Positions 34,779 through 42,560 of a stretch of 64,000 nucleotides of DNA are shown in pieces. The notes under the pieces are model-generated. The model saw only the letters and a program-made list of their open reading frames with translations. It made no database searches and was not told the origin of the DNA. Source of the DNA: DATJGR01 sp963787045 (GTDB lineage: Bacteria; Pseudomonadota; Gammaproteobacteria; Pseudomonadales; Azotimanducaceae); contig CAWBBR010000036.1 in NCBI GenBank assembly GCA_963787045.1, forward strand, positions 124,001 through 188,000. The letters are read 5' to 3'. The translations under genes and the position numbers were made by a program. Numbering within the stretch: the stretch's first letter is position 1; each line of letters begins with the position of its first letter.

Positions 34779-35615
34779 ATGATGCGAACGTCGCTCGAAA
34801 CGGGTACCGAGCAGCTGAAGTGCGAGGTCGAGAACGGCGTGGCGACCATCACGCTGAACCGGCCGGACAAGCGCAACGCACTGTCGAATGAACTGACGCC
34901 GGCACTGCGCCAGATGCTGCTGACGGTGGAAGCCGATCCGGCGGTGCGCTGTGTCGTGATCACCGGCGCGGGACGGGCGTTCTGCTCCGGCGGCGACGTG
35001 TCCGGGATGGGCGGCGGCGCGGCGCCGGCGTCCGTCGAAGCACCCAAGCCGATGCTCGAAGACGCGGTGCGCAGACTGCAGATCGGCCAGGAGACGCTGA
35101 CGCTGCGGCTGTTCGACCTTGCCAAACCAACGATCGCGGCGCTTCCGGGCGCGGCGGCCGGCGCCGGCATGTCGATTGCGCTCGCCTGCGACCTGCGCAT
35201 CGCGGCCGAAAGCGCCTTCATCACGTCCGCGTTCGCGAACATCGGTCTCTCGGGCGACTACGGCGGCAGCTGGCTGTTGACGCAACTGGTCGGCGTCGCG
35301 CGCGCGAAGGAGCTGTATTACACGAGCCGCCGCGTCGGCGCCGCGGAAGGGCTCGCGCTCGGCATCTTCAACGAAATTGTTCCTGACGACCAACTGATGG
35401 CGCGCACGCGGGCGCTCGCCGAATCGATCGCGGCCGGCCCGCCGATTGCGCTGCGATACATGAAAGAGAACCTCAACCGCGCCGTCGGCACCGACCTGCG
35501 CAGTGCGCTCGCGCTCGAAGCGGATCGCATGGTCCGCTGCACGCGCACCGAAGATCACCGCGAGGCCGTGCAGGCTTTCATCGGCAAACGCAAACCCACG
35601 TTCAAAGGAAGATGA
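34779..35615 (+). CDS. Enoyl-CoA hydratase/isomerase
   Basis: 278 residues of the crotonase family. VATITLNRPDKRNALSNEL, the oxyanion-hole segment GAGRAFCSGGDVSGM and LPGAAAGAGMSIALACDLRIAAESAFITSAFANIGLSGDYGGSWLLTQLVG are all present. The residues aligned with catalytic Glu144 and Glu164 of rat hydratase appear as Phe/Asn and Gly-Asp, so the reaction may be isomerase-, or desaturated-CoA-type rather than plain hydration. It is the first gene of the HxlR-controlled operon. GAGGGGAGG precedes the ATG. Confidence 0.9.
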   Translation: MMRTSLETGTEQLKCEVENGVATITLNRPDKRNALSNELTPALRQMLLTVEADPAVRCVVITGAGRAFCSGGDVSGMGGGAAPASVEAPKPMLEDAVRRLQIGQETLTLRLFDLAKPTIAALPGAAAGAGMSIALACDLRIAAESAFITSAFANIGLSGDYGGSWLLTQLVGVARAKELYYTSRRVGAAEGLALGIFNEIVPDDQLMARTRALAESIAAGPPIALRYMKENLNRAVGTDLRSALALEADRMVRCTRTEDHREAVQAFIGKRKPTFKGR

Positions 35616-35617
35616 TC

Positions 35618-36241
35618 ATGGCGATCAACGTCGAATTTCTGTTCGATTTCGGCAGCCCGAATGCATACCTCAGCCACCTGGTGATTCCGCGCATCGAGGC
35701 GCGCACCGGCGTGAAATTCAAATACGTGCCGGTGCTGCTCGGCGGCGTATTCAAGGCGACCAACAACGTGTCGCCGGCGGTCTCGTTGCAAGGCATCAAG
35801 AACAAGCCGCAGTACACGCAGCTCGAAACGAAACGTTTTCTGAAAGAACACGACATCACGAACTACGCGCCGAACCCGTTCTTCCCGGTGAATACGCTCG
35901 CGATCATGCGCGGTGCGGTATTCGCGCAGCGTGAAGGGTTCTTCGAGCGGTACGTCGACGCGGTGTATCGGCACATGTGGGCGCAGCCCAAGAAAATGGA
36001 CGATCCGGCGGTGATCGGCGCCGCGCTCACCGAATCCGGACTCGATGCGGAAGCGATTCTCGCCGGCACGCAGCAGCCGGAAGTGAAGCAGCAGCTCATC
36101 GCGAACGTCGACGATGCGGTTGCGCGCGGGGTGTTCGGCTCACCCAGCTTTTTCGTCGGCACCGAGTTGTATTTCGGCAAAGACCGGCTGCGCGACGTGG
36201 AAGAGGAAATCGAGCGTCAGAAGAAAGGAGCGGGCCGATGA
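35618..36241 (+). CDS. DsbA-fold 2-hydroxychromene-2-carboxylate isomerase-like protein
   Basis: 207 residues. FLFDFGSPNAYLSHLVIPRIEARTGVKFKYVPVLLGGVFKATNN is the usual start of the HCCA-isomerase / kappa-GST family, with the Ser of GSP in the place of the DsbA active Cys. VARGVFGSPSFFVGTELYFGKDRL is the conserved thioredoxin-fold end. Relatives isomerise a naphthalene-degradation intermediate with glutathione. The ATG at 35618 is preferred to that at 35612 because AAGGAAG sits six bases before it. It lies between two enoyl-CoA hydratases, so an aromatic or CoA-ester route is probable. Confidence 0.9.
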   Translation: MAINVEFLFDFGSPNAYLSHLVIPRIEARTGVKFKYVPVLLGGVFKATNNVSPAVSLQGIKNKPQYTQLETKRFLKEHDITNYAPNPFFPVNTLAIMRGAVFAQREGFFERYVDAVYRHMWAQPKKMDDPAVIGAALTESGLDAEAILAGTQQPEVKQQLIANVDDAVARGVFGSPSFFVGTELYFGKDRLRDVEEEIERQKKGAGR

Positions 36242-37033
36242 GCGGGGCCAACGACACCGGTGAGGTGCGCAGCGAACGCGCCGGTCACATTCTCACGATC
36301 ACGGTCGATCGGTCCGGGAAGATGAACGGCTTCACGCCGGAGATGTTCGATGCGCTGTCCGACGCGATGACCGTGCTCGACGAAGATTCCGACCTGTGGG
36401 CCGGCGTGCTGACGTTCGCGGGTCCGCACACCACGGCCGGTCTCGATCTGCCGCGCTTCGCCGCTGCGTTCTCGTCGGAGGGCGGCGATGCAGCGCCGGA
36501 CACGCGCATCGACGCGTTCGCGTTGCGGCGCCGTTGCCGCAAGCCGGTCGTCATGGCGGTGCAGGGCATCACGTTCACGATCGGCATCGAGATGATGCTG
36601 GCGGCCGACATCGTGGTGGCGGCCGACGATTGCCGCTTCTGTCAGATGGAGCCGAAGCGCGGACTCGCCGTATTCGGCGGCGCGCACGTGCGCTATGTCG
36701 AACGCGCGGGATGGGGCAACGCGATGTACCACCTGTTGCGGGCCGACGAGTTCGGTGCGGCGCGCGCCTTGCAGATCGGTTTCGTGCAGGAAGTGGTGCC
36801 GGCCGGCCAGCAGGTACGAACGCGCGCAGGCGATCGCCGCGGAAATCTGCACGCTGGCGCCGCTTGCCGTGCAGGAGATCAAACGCGGTGCGCGCGTCTA
36901 TCTCGAGCACGGCGAACAGGCGGCCTTCGACGAGATTCCGGCGATGCGTGCGGCCACTGCGCGCTCGAAGGATTTTGCGGAAGGGTTGGCCTCGTTCCGT
37001 GAAAAGCGCGCGCCCCGCTTCGAAGGTCGCTGA
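36238..37033 (+). CDS. Enoyl-CoA hydratase/isomerase family protein (one frameshift)
   Basis: About 264 residues. ILTITVDRSGKMNGFTPEMFDALSDAM, then an oxyanion region TFAGPHTTAGLDLPRF and VQGITFTIGIEMMLAADIVVAADDCRFCQMEPKRGLAVFGG mark a crotonase. The frame shifts by one base near 36812, between VQEVVPAGQQ and YERAQAIAAEICTLAPLAVQEIK. It overlaps the isomerase-like gene by four bases (ATGA) and is the last gene of the operon. It is diverged from the first hydratase of the operon, so the two probably act on different intermediates. Confidence 0.88.
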
Positions 37034-37052
37034 CTTTATTTGAACGCCGTCT

Positions 37053-37081
37053 AAACCAAATGGCGCGGTGCCGCCGTCTAA
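37053..37081 (+). promoter_or_regulatory. Candidate ECF-type promoter with flanking direct repeats
   Basis: AAACC at 37053-37057 and CGTCTAA at 37075-37081, 17 bases apart, resemble ECF promoters (an AAC core and a CGTC core). GCCGTCTAA occurs twice, at 37046-37054 and 37073-37081, a 27-base step. The sigma gene starts 60 bases downstream, so positive autoregulation is plausible. Base matches are seen; use by this sigma factor is inferred. Confidence 0.35.
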
Positions 37082-37141
37082 GCTGACAATCCTCGAGAAT
37101 CGGCTGGTAAGTGGACGCGGCGATCGACGACGACAGCTTCA

Positions 37142-37699
37142 GTGCCGGCGGTGGCCGCGCTCGCGTTCCCGCGCGAAGACGAACGGCTCGTCGACGCGGC
37201 GCGCGGCGGCGACCGGCACGCATTCGAATCGCTGTATGCGCAACACGTCGGACGGGTGTACGCGATCTGTCTGCGCCTTACCGCCAACGTGCAGACGGCC
37301 GAGGAACTGACCCAGGAAGCGTTCGTCCGCGCCTGGCAACGCCTGTCGAGCTTTCGCGGCGACAGTGCGTTCGCGACGTGGTTGCACCGTTTGACCGTCA
37401 ACGTCGTGCTCGATCAGCAACGCGCACAACGCCCGTGGTTCCGCCGCCTCGTCGCGATCGACGATGCGGTCGAGGTCGTCGCGAGCGAACAGGCGCGCGT
37501 CGTTTCGAACGCTGACCAGCACGATCTCGAGTCCGCCATTCGCAGGCTTCCGCCCGCCGCGCGCACGGTGTTCGTTCTGCACGACGTCGAAGGTTGGCAA
37601 CACGACGAAATCGCGGCGCGCACCGGCACCGCAATCGGTACGAGCAAGGCACATCTGCACCGCGCACGACAGCTTCTGAGGGAGTGGCTTTCGCTATGA
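37142..37699 (+). CDS. ECF-type RNA polymerase sigma factor 2
   Basis: 185 residues from a GTG. Region 2 is seen in AFESLYAQHVGRVYAICLRLTANVQTAEELTQEAFVRAWQRL and SAFATWLHRLTVNVVLDQQR, and region 4 in SAIRRLPPAARTVFVLHDVEGWQHDEIAARTGTAIGTSKAHLHRARQLLREWL. It is not closely alike to the sigma factor at 10.6-11.2 kb. Its partner anti-sigma gene begins in its last four bases (ATGA). An ECF-like promoter pattern stands upstream. Confidence 0.93.
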   Translation: MPAVAALAFPREDERLVDAARGGDRHAFESLYAQHVGRVYAICLRLTANVQTAEELTQEAFVRAWQRLSSFRGDSAFATWLHRLTVNVVLDQQRAQRPWFRRLVAIDDAVEVVASEQARVVSNADQHDLESAIRRLPPAARTVFVLHDVEGWQHDEIAARTGTAIGTSKAHLHRARQLLREWLSL

Positions 37700-38226
37700 A
37701 CGAACGCGACGACTCGATCCCGAAACTCGACGCACTGGTCGGCGCGTTGCCGCGCGCAATCCAGCCGCCGCGCGATTTGTGGCCGACCGTCAACGCCCGC
37801 ATCGCACTGCCAGGTCGTCGGTCGCGCCCGTGGGAACTCGCCGTCGCGGCAACGCTCGCGGCCGTAACCGTCAGCGCGATGTTCATCGGCTTTTCGCACG
37901 ATGCGCAGCCGCGCGTGGCGGCGCCGCAATGGGCTTACGAACAACTCGACAGCGCGTATGGGCCGTTGCGGCAGGCTTCGCTCGAGCGCTATCGCGCCGG
38001 CGCCGATCGGCTCGATCCGCAGCTGCGCAAAACCGTCGAGGCGAATCTCGCGATCATCGACCGCGCGCTGGCCGATATCCGCACGGCGCTGGCCAGTCGC
38101 CCCTCCGACGCGGCGTTGGGGCAGATGCTGCAACGAACTTACGACCAGGAACTCGCGATCGTCGACGCGGTGACGCCGCGGCAAACGATTGCGCCGGATC
38201 AATCACGTTATCGAGGTGCACTGTGA
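37696..38226 (+). CDS. Probable anti-sigma factor 2
   Basis: 176 residues. A short cytoplasmic N-terminus (IPKLDALVGALPRAIQPPRDLW), one membrane segment (ELAVAATLAAVTVSAMFIGF) and a helical periplasmic domain (AYEQLDSAYGPLRQASLERYRAGADRLDPQLRKTVEANLAIIDRALADIRTALAS) make a membrane-spanning anti-sigma layout. No zinc HCC motif is present. It overlaps both the sigma gene (ATGA) and the DUF4097 gene (GTGA), so the three proteins are made together. Confidence 0.78.
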   Translation: MNERDDSIPKLDALVGALPRAIQPPRDLWPTVNARIALPGRRSRPWELAVAATLAAVTVSAMFIGFSHDAQPRVAAPQWAYEQLDSAYGPLRQASLERYRAGADRLDPQLRKTVEANLAIIDRALADIRTALASRPSDAALGQMLQRTYDQELAIVDAVTPRQTIAPDQSRYRGAL

Positions 38227-39098
38227 AAGTTGTGAATGTTGGATTGCTGTTGTGGTGCATCGCGAGCGCCGCGCAGGCGGGTGAAGCGATCGACAAGACG
38301 TTGGCGGTGAAGGCCGACGGTCTGGTGCGGATCGACAACGTCCGCGGGCGCATCGAAGTGCAGGGTTGGGATCGCAGCGACGTGATGGTCAAAGGCACGC
38401 TCGACGATCTGGCCAAGTCGTTCACGTTCGAGACATCCGGGTCGACGACGACCGTAAAGGTCGAGACCCCGGACAACCTGAATCGCGGCAAGGGCTCCGA
38501 CCTGGTGATCCACGTGCCGTCGGCGAGCCGCGTGCGCGTCGATCTGGTCTCGGCCGATCTGTCGATGCAGGGGCTGCACGGCGGCGTGGACGGCAGAACC
38601 GTCAGCGGCGAAATCGACGCGCGCGATCTGAGCGGCACGATCGTCATCGGTTCCGTCAGCGGCGGGATCAGCGTGACCGGCGCGGCCGGTCCGACGACGT
38701 TCAACTCGGTGAGCGGCGCCATCGAGGCGCAGACCGACGCCGAACAGATCAAGATCGCGACCGTATCGGGCGACGCGCAAGTCCGCTCGAGTGCACGGTT
38801 GAAGGAACTGACGCTGCACTCGGTCTCGGGCAACCTCGACGTGAATTCGGATCTCGCCGACGGCGCTCAGGTGAAAGGATCCACCACCAGCGGCTACATC
38901 CGGCTCACCGTGAATCCCGATGTCGGCGCGGTGGTCGACCTGCGCACGACCAGCAGCGGCATCAAGAACCAGCTGTCGAGCGATCGGCCCACGCACGAGA
39001 TGTCGGGTGGCGGAGAACTGGATGCGACGATCGGCAACGGCAGCGGGGTGATCGAACTGACGTCGATCTCGGGTCGGCTCGAGTTGCTGGCGCGCTGA
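38223..39098 (+). CDS. DUF4097-family secreted beta-helix protein
   Basis: 291 residues from a GTG overlapping the anti-sigma stop. A signal peptide (VVNVGLLLWCIASAAQAGEA) precedes repeats of the form VSG(D/E/N)(I/L)(D/E): TVSGEIDARDLSG, SVSGGISVTG, SVSGAIEAQ, TVSGDAQVRS, SVSGNLDVNS, TSGYIRLT, SISGRLELLA. This is the DUF4097 beta-strand repeat. Such proteins often accompany ECF sigma and anti-sigma genes in Bacteroidetes and Proteobacteria and may be envelope-stress effectors; function is unproven. Confidence 0.88.
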   Translation: MKVVNVGLLLWCIASAAQAGEAIDKTLAVKADGLVRIDNVRGRIEVQGWDRSDVMVKGTLDDLAKSFTFETSGSTTTVKVETPDNLNRGKGSDLVIHVPSASRVRVDLVSADLSMQGLHGGVDGRTVSGEIDARDLSGTIVIGSVSGGISVTGAAGPTTFNSVSGAIEAQTDAEQIKIATVSGDAQVRSSARLKELTLHSVSGNLDVNSDLADGAQVKGSTTSGYIRLTVNPDVGAVVDLRTTSSGIKNQLSSDRPTHEMSGGGELDATIGNGSGVIELTSISGRLELLAR

Positions 39099-39103
39099 AA
39101 GCG

Positions 39104-40477
39104 CTAGCTGACGAAGCGTTTGAACAGGCCGCCCCAGAATTTCGAACGCTTGCCCGATGCGAATTCGGCGCGGTCGGCGCGGTCGCCGAAGAATTCGATC
39201 GCTTTGCCGCCGATGAATCGCAGTGGTTCCGGTTCCCAACGGCGCCCCACATCGTTCACCCACGGCAGTTCGGTGAGCGCGGTGGCTCGGCCGGTGACGA
39301 GATCGGCCATCGTTCGGCCGGCGAGGTTCGACGCCGCGACGCCTTCGCCGACGTAACCGCCGGCCCAGCCGGTGCGCGCTTTGGTGTCCCACTGTACGCA
39401 CGGTCGCCAATGCCGCGGTACGCCCATCAGACCGCCCCAGCCGTGCGTGATCTCGTAACCCTGGAGCATCGGAAACAGCTTCGTCACCAGCGCTTTCACG
39501 CGCACCACCTTGGGGTCGTCAGGCGGTACCGATCGGCGCCGCTTCGACGCGAAGTAGTAACCGGCGCGTCCGCCGAGCACGAGGCGGTTGTCGAGCGTGC
39601 GTTGTCCGTACAACACGAGGCGGCGCGGGTCGCCGAACGTCTCGCGTTCCTTCAAGCCGATCTGCTGCCACACCGATTCCGGCAGCGGCGCGGTTGCCGT
39701 CACCATGGAGTAAATCGGCATCAGGCGGCGGCGCTGACCGGCGATCGTGTCGGTGTAACCCTCGGTGGCCCGGATGATCGCGCCGGCGTTCACGTTGCCG
39801 CGTTGGGTCGTGATCCTGCCGGATTCGATCGCATGCACCGGCGTGCCTTCGTAGATGTGCGTGCCTTGCCTGCGCACGACCTCGGCGAGACCGAGCGCGA
39901 GGCGCGCCGGATGAACCGCGGCGCAGTGGCGGAAATACAGCGCGCCGTGGTTCGGCGTCATCCCAAGACGCGCGCGCGACTCCTGCTCCGGCAGCCACCG
40001 GTAGTCCGTTTCGCTGAAGCCGGCGCGATACAGGTCTTCGAGGTGCCGTTTGAGACGCGGCACCTGGAATGGGATGGTCGCGACGTTGAGCGTGCCGCCC
40101 TTCGCGTAGTGCGCGTCGATGTTCTCGGCCTGACACACGCGGCCCACTTCGTCGACCGTATCGAACAGGGCACGCGCGAGGGTGACGCCGCGGCTGCGCG
40201 TTGCCGGATCGTGGAGCAGCGGTTCCACCCCGTAAGCCGTTCCCACGCACCATCCGCCGTTGCGGCCGCTGGCGCCGAAACCGACGCGCTCGGCTTCGAA
40301 GATGCCGATGCGCAAACCGGGTTCGCGCTGCTTCAGGTAGTACGCGCTCCACAGCCCGGTATATCCGGCGCCGACGATCGCAACGTCCAGACGATCTGGT
40401 AGAGGTGCGACGTCGACCGGCGGCAGATCGCCGATCGAATCGAACCAGAAACTGACGTCCGAGAGAGCGTTCGTCAT
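39104..40477 (-). CDS. FAD-dependent amine/amino-acid oxidoreductase (DAO family)
   Basis: 457 residues. The FAD site reads DVAIVGAGYTGLWSAYYLKQREPGLRIGIFEAERVGFGASGRNGGW, typical of the DAO family branch with gamma-glutamylputrescine oxidase (PuuB). The C-terminal GYEITHGWGGLMGVPRHWRPCVQ and GWAGGYVGEGVAASNLAGRTMADLV close the FAD domain. It oxidises an amine or N-methyl compound; the substrate is unknown. The start lies four bases after the P450 stop, so both are on one message. Confidence 0.92.
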   Translation of the reverse strand: MTNALSDVSFWFDSIGDLPPVDVAPLPDRLDVAIVGAGYTGLWSAYYLKQREPGLRIGIFEAERVGFGASGRNGGWCVGTAYGVEPLLHDPATRSRGVTLARALFDTVDEVGRVCQAENIDAHYAKGGTLNVATIPFQVPRLKRHLEDLYRAGFSETDYRWLPEQESRARLGMTPNHGALYFRHCAAVHPARLALGLAEVVRRQGTHIYEGTPVHAIESGRITTQRGNVNAGAIIRATEGYTDTIAGQRRRLMPIYSMVTATAPLPESVWQQIGLKERETFGDPRRLVLYGQRTLDNRLVLGGRAGYYFASKRRRSVPPDDPKVVRVKALVTKLFPMLQGYEITHGWGGLMGVPRHWRPCVQWDTKARTGWAGGYVGEGVAASNLAGRTMADLVTGRATALTELPWVNDVGRRWEPEPLRFIGGKAIEFFGDRADRAEFASGKRSKFWGGLFKRFVS

Positions 40478-40481
40478 GAGG

Positions 40482-41720
40482 TCAGGTGCGGATCCAGAAG
40501 TACTTCATGCGGCGGAACTCCGGTATCGAAGCGAACTCCCAACCGCGCGGGCTGAGTTCCAGCTGAGGGAACTGCATGATGATGCCGATCAACGCTTCGG
40601 TCGCGACGACGCGTGCGAGCGTTTCTCCGGGGCACGCGTGCCGTCCCGCGCCGAACGCAAGATGCGGCGTATCGGAGCGTTCGATGTCGAATCGATCGGG
40701 CTTGGGGTGCGCCACTTCGTCGCGGTTGGCCCCGGCGATCGAGATGGCGAGCGTTTCGCCCTTGTGGATCGGGCACGTGCCGACGCGCAGGTCGCGATCG
40801 GCGATGCGCAACGCGCCGAGCACCGGCGAATCGAAGCGGAGAATTTCGTTTACGGCGCTCTCGATGAGATCCGGCCGGTCGCGCAGCTTCGTCATCTGCC
40901 GCGTGTTCTGCAGGAACGCGCGGATGCCGTTCACGATGAAGTCGGTGGTGTTCGCGCATCCGAGCACCAGCAGCAGATTGGTCACCGCGACGATCTCGTC
41001 ATCGCCCGTCCGCGTGCCTGCCGCGCCGATCATCGCGCCGATCGCGTCGTCTGCCGGCGCGCTGCGATGCGCCGCGACCGCATCGCGCAACAGCGCATCG
41101 ATCTCTGCATCGGCCACCTTGCCGGCGTATGCCTCGTCTTCGCTTCGGAATGGGTTGAAGTGCGCGGCGAACGACGTATCGGTCAAGCGTCGGATCTGGC
41201 GAAACGGCGTCGGATCGATGCCGAGGTACTCGGCCATCACGCGCGTGGCGATCGGCGCCGCATATCGGCCGATCGACTCGACCTCGAACTCGGAGACCTC
41301 GAGATCGTCGAGCAGCGACGCGACGATCGCTTTGATGCGCGGTTTGAAGCGACCGACGGCGTCGGGCCCGAACGCTTCGCCAACGAGCGCGCGCAGGCGC
41401 GGATGATCGGGATCGTTGACGAACGGTGCGAGATGCGGATACCTGAGGTCGAGTTCGCCGCGCCAGTGCGCGTACGTGCCGCGATGCGCCTTGCGCGGAT
41501 CGGTGAGCAGACCGTCGTCGTGCAGCACAGCGGCAACGAATTCGTGGCCGGTGATCACACAGCGGTTCAGTTCGAGATCGCGATGCACCGGCTCGTGCGC
41601 GCGCAACTCGGCGAGCAGGCTGTACGGTCCGCCGCGGAAATGCGGATCGAGCGGCGTCAGGCGCAGACCGGTTGGCAGCGGCAGCGCCTCCTGAGTGACG
41701 TCGGCATTTTGCTCGGCCAT
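40482..41720 (-). CDS. Cytochrome P450
   Basis: 412 residues, the usual length of soluble bacterial class I P450s. The heme loop is FGAGRHACPGETLAR with the proximal Cys, the ExxR pair lies in NEILRF, and the I-helix reads LLLVLGCANTTDF, where the usual AGxxTT acid residue is Asn. No ferredoxin or ferredoxin reductase gene adjoins, so electrons must come from elsewhere. The FAD oxidoreductase downstream is an amine-oxidase type, an unlikely reductase, but may act in the same pathway. Confidence 0.93.
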   Translation of the reverse strand: MAEQNADVTQEALPLPTGLRLTPLDPHFRGGPYSLLAELRAHEPVHRDLELNRCVITGHEFVAAVLHDDGLLTDPRKAHRGTYAHWRGELDLRYPHLAPFVNDPDHPRLRALVGEAFGPDAVGRFKPRIKAIVASLLDDLEVSEFEVESIGRYAAPIATRVMAEYLGIDPTPFRQIRRLTDTSFAAHFNPFRSEDEAYAGKVADAEIDALLRDAVAAHRSAPADDAIGAMIGAAGTRTGDDEIVAVTNLLLVLGCANTTDFIVNGIRAFLQNTRQMTKLRDRPDLIESAVNEILRFDSPVLGALRIADRDLRVGTCPIHKGETLAISIAGANRDEVAHPKPDRFDIERSDTPHLAFGAGRHACPGETLARVVATEALIGIIMQFPQLELSPRGWEFASIPEFRRMKYFWIRT

Positions 41721-41817
41721 ACCGGAAGCGGATTCGCAAAAGGTCTGGCGAGCCTAATCCAGGTGCATGTACGACGGCAAAGGAAAGTCGGAACCCTTTT
41801 CGGAAAAGCGAGGCCCC

Positions 41818-42417
41818 TCAGTGCGGCAGGTTGTCGGTGCGCGCCCGGCCCCCGAGATAGCCGCCGTGGTGACGTTTGCCCCAGTCGGCTTTCGTCACGC
41901 CCTTCTGCTCCATCAGCGCCATTGCAACCGCGTCGCTGATCGCGAGCATCACGGCCATGCTGCTGGTCGGTGTGAGCCCTAACGGACACGCTTCTGCGAC
42001 TTCGCCCATATCGAGGATCGCTTCGCAGTGCTTGCGCAACTCGGAGTCGGGGTGCGACGTGACGCCGATGATGTGCGTGACGCCGAGGTGGCGCGACAGT
42101 TCGAGAATCTCCAACACCTCCGACGATTTGCCGCTGGTCGAGAACGCGATCATCACGTCTTCTTTACCGACGAGACCGAGGTCGCCGTGCGCGGCTTCAG
42201 CCGGATGAATGAAGTCGGCCGGGGTTGCGGTGGAGCACAGCGTGGCGGCGAATTTGCGCGCGATGTGACCCGCCTTGCCGATGCCGGTGGTCAGCACTTT
42301 GCCGCGACACGCGAGCAGGATTCGGACCGCTTTTTCGAAATCGTCGTTGACCCGGATCGATCGGATCGCCTCTGCTTCGGCTTCGATCACGGCGCGCATT
42401 CTGTCTTTGATTTCCAT
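41818..42417 (-). CDS. SIS-domain sugar-phosphate isomerase, KdsD-like without CBS domains
   Basis: 199 residues. GIGKAGHIARKFAATLCSTATPADFIHPAEAAHGDLGLV, STSGKSSEVLEILEL and EACPLGLTPTSSMAVMLAISDAVAMALM match the SIS domain of D-arabinose-5-phosphate isomerases KdsD/GutQ. Those proteins are about 320-330 residues with two C-terminal CBS domains, which are absent here; the protein ends GYLGGRARTDNLPH. It diverges from a GH20 hexosaminidase, so its substrate may be an amino-sugar or related sugar phosphate. Confidence 0.88.
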   Translation of the reverse strand: MEIKDRMRAVIEAEAEAIRSIRVNDDFEKAVRILLACRGKVLTTGIGKAGHIARKFAATLCSTATPADFIHPAEAAHGDLGLVGKEDVMIAFSTSGKSSEVLEILELSRHLGVTHIIGVTSHPDSELRKHCEAILDMGEVAEACPLGLTPTSSMAVMLAISDAVAMALMEQKGVTKADWGKRHHGGYLGGRARTDNLPH

Positions 42418-42493
42418 TCGTGGGTCGCCGCATTGAGTCGGGCGGCATGGTGTCAGAAGCGCCCGTCACGCTCAAGTTGCGCGGCCCGTTGCG

Positions 42494-42499
42494 TTGACA
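42494..42499 (+). promoter_or_regulatory. Candidate -35 box upstream of the GH20 gene
   Basis: A perfect TTGACA lies 62 bases upstream of the hexosaminidase start. The hexamer 17 bases downstream is GAGAGT, a poor -10 that falls inside the inverted repeat at 42519-42533, so activity may need or be blocked by a regulator. Confidence 0.3.
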
Positions 42500-42518
42500 A
42501 GGCGGGAATCGTCGCGGA

Positions 42519-42533
42519 GAGTCGCTGCGACTC
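42519..42533. promoter_or_regulatory. Operator-like inverted repeat between the SIS and GH20 genes
   Basis: GAGTCGC-T-GCGACTC is a perfect inverted repeat with seven-base arms and one central base. It lies in the 143-base spacer of two divergent genes, 27 bases before the GH20 ATG. A regulator binding here could control both; no regulator gene adjoins. Confidence 0.5.
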
Positions 42534-42560
42534 GAACGCAACCGAAGAGACGCTCGAACG

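Noticed and set aside
38366..40402. A 678-codon frame across the DUF4097 and FAD oxidoreductase genes
   Set aside because: It crosses two real genes in the wrong frame and strand and has no recognisable content.
41795..41812. CTTTTCGGAAAAG near the SIS stop as a terminator or as a copy of the lacZ-side palindrome
   Set aside because: It leaves no loop of workable size, lacks a T-run, and differs from the 12-bp palindrome at its centre; one chance AT-rich repeat is likelier.
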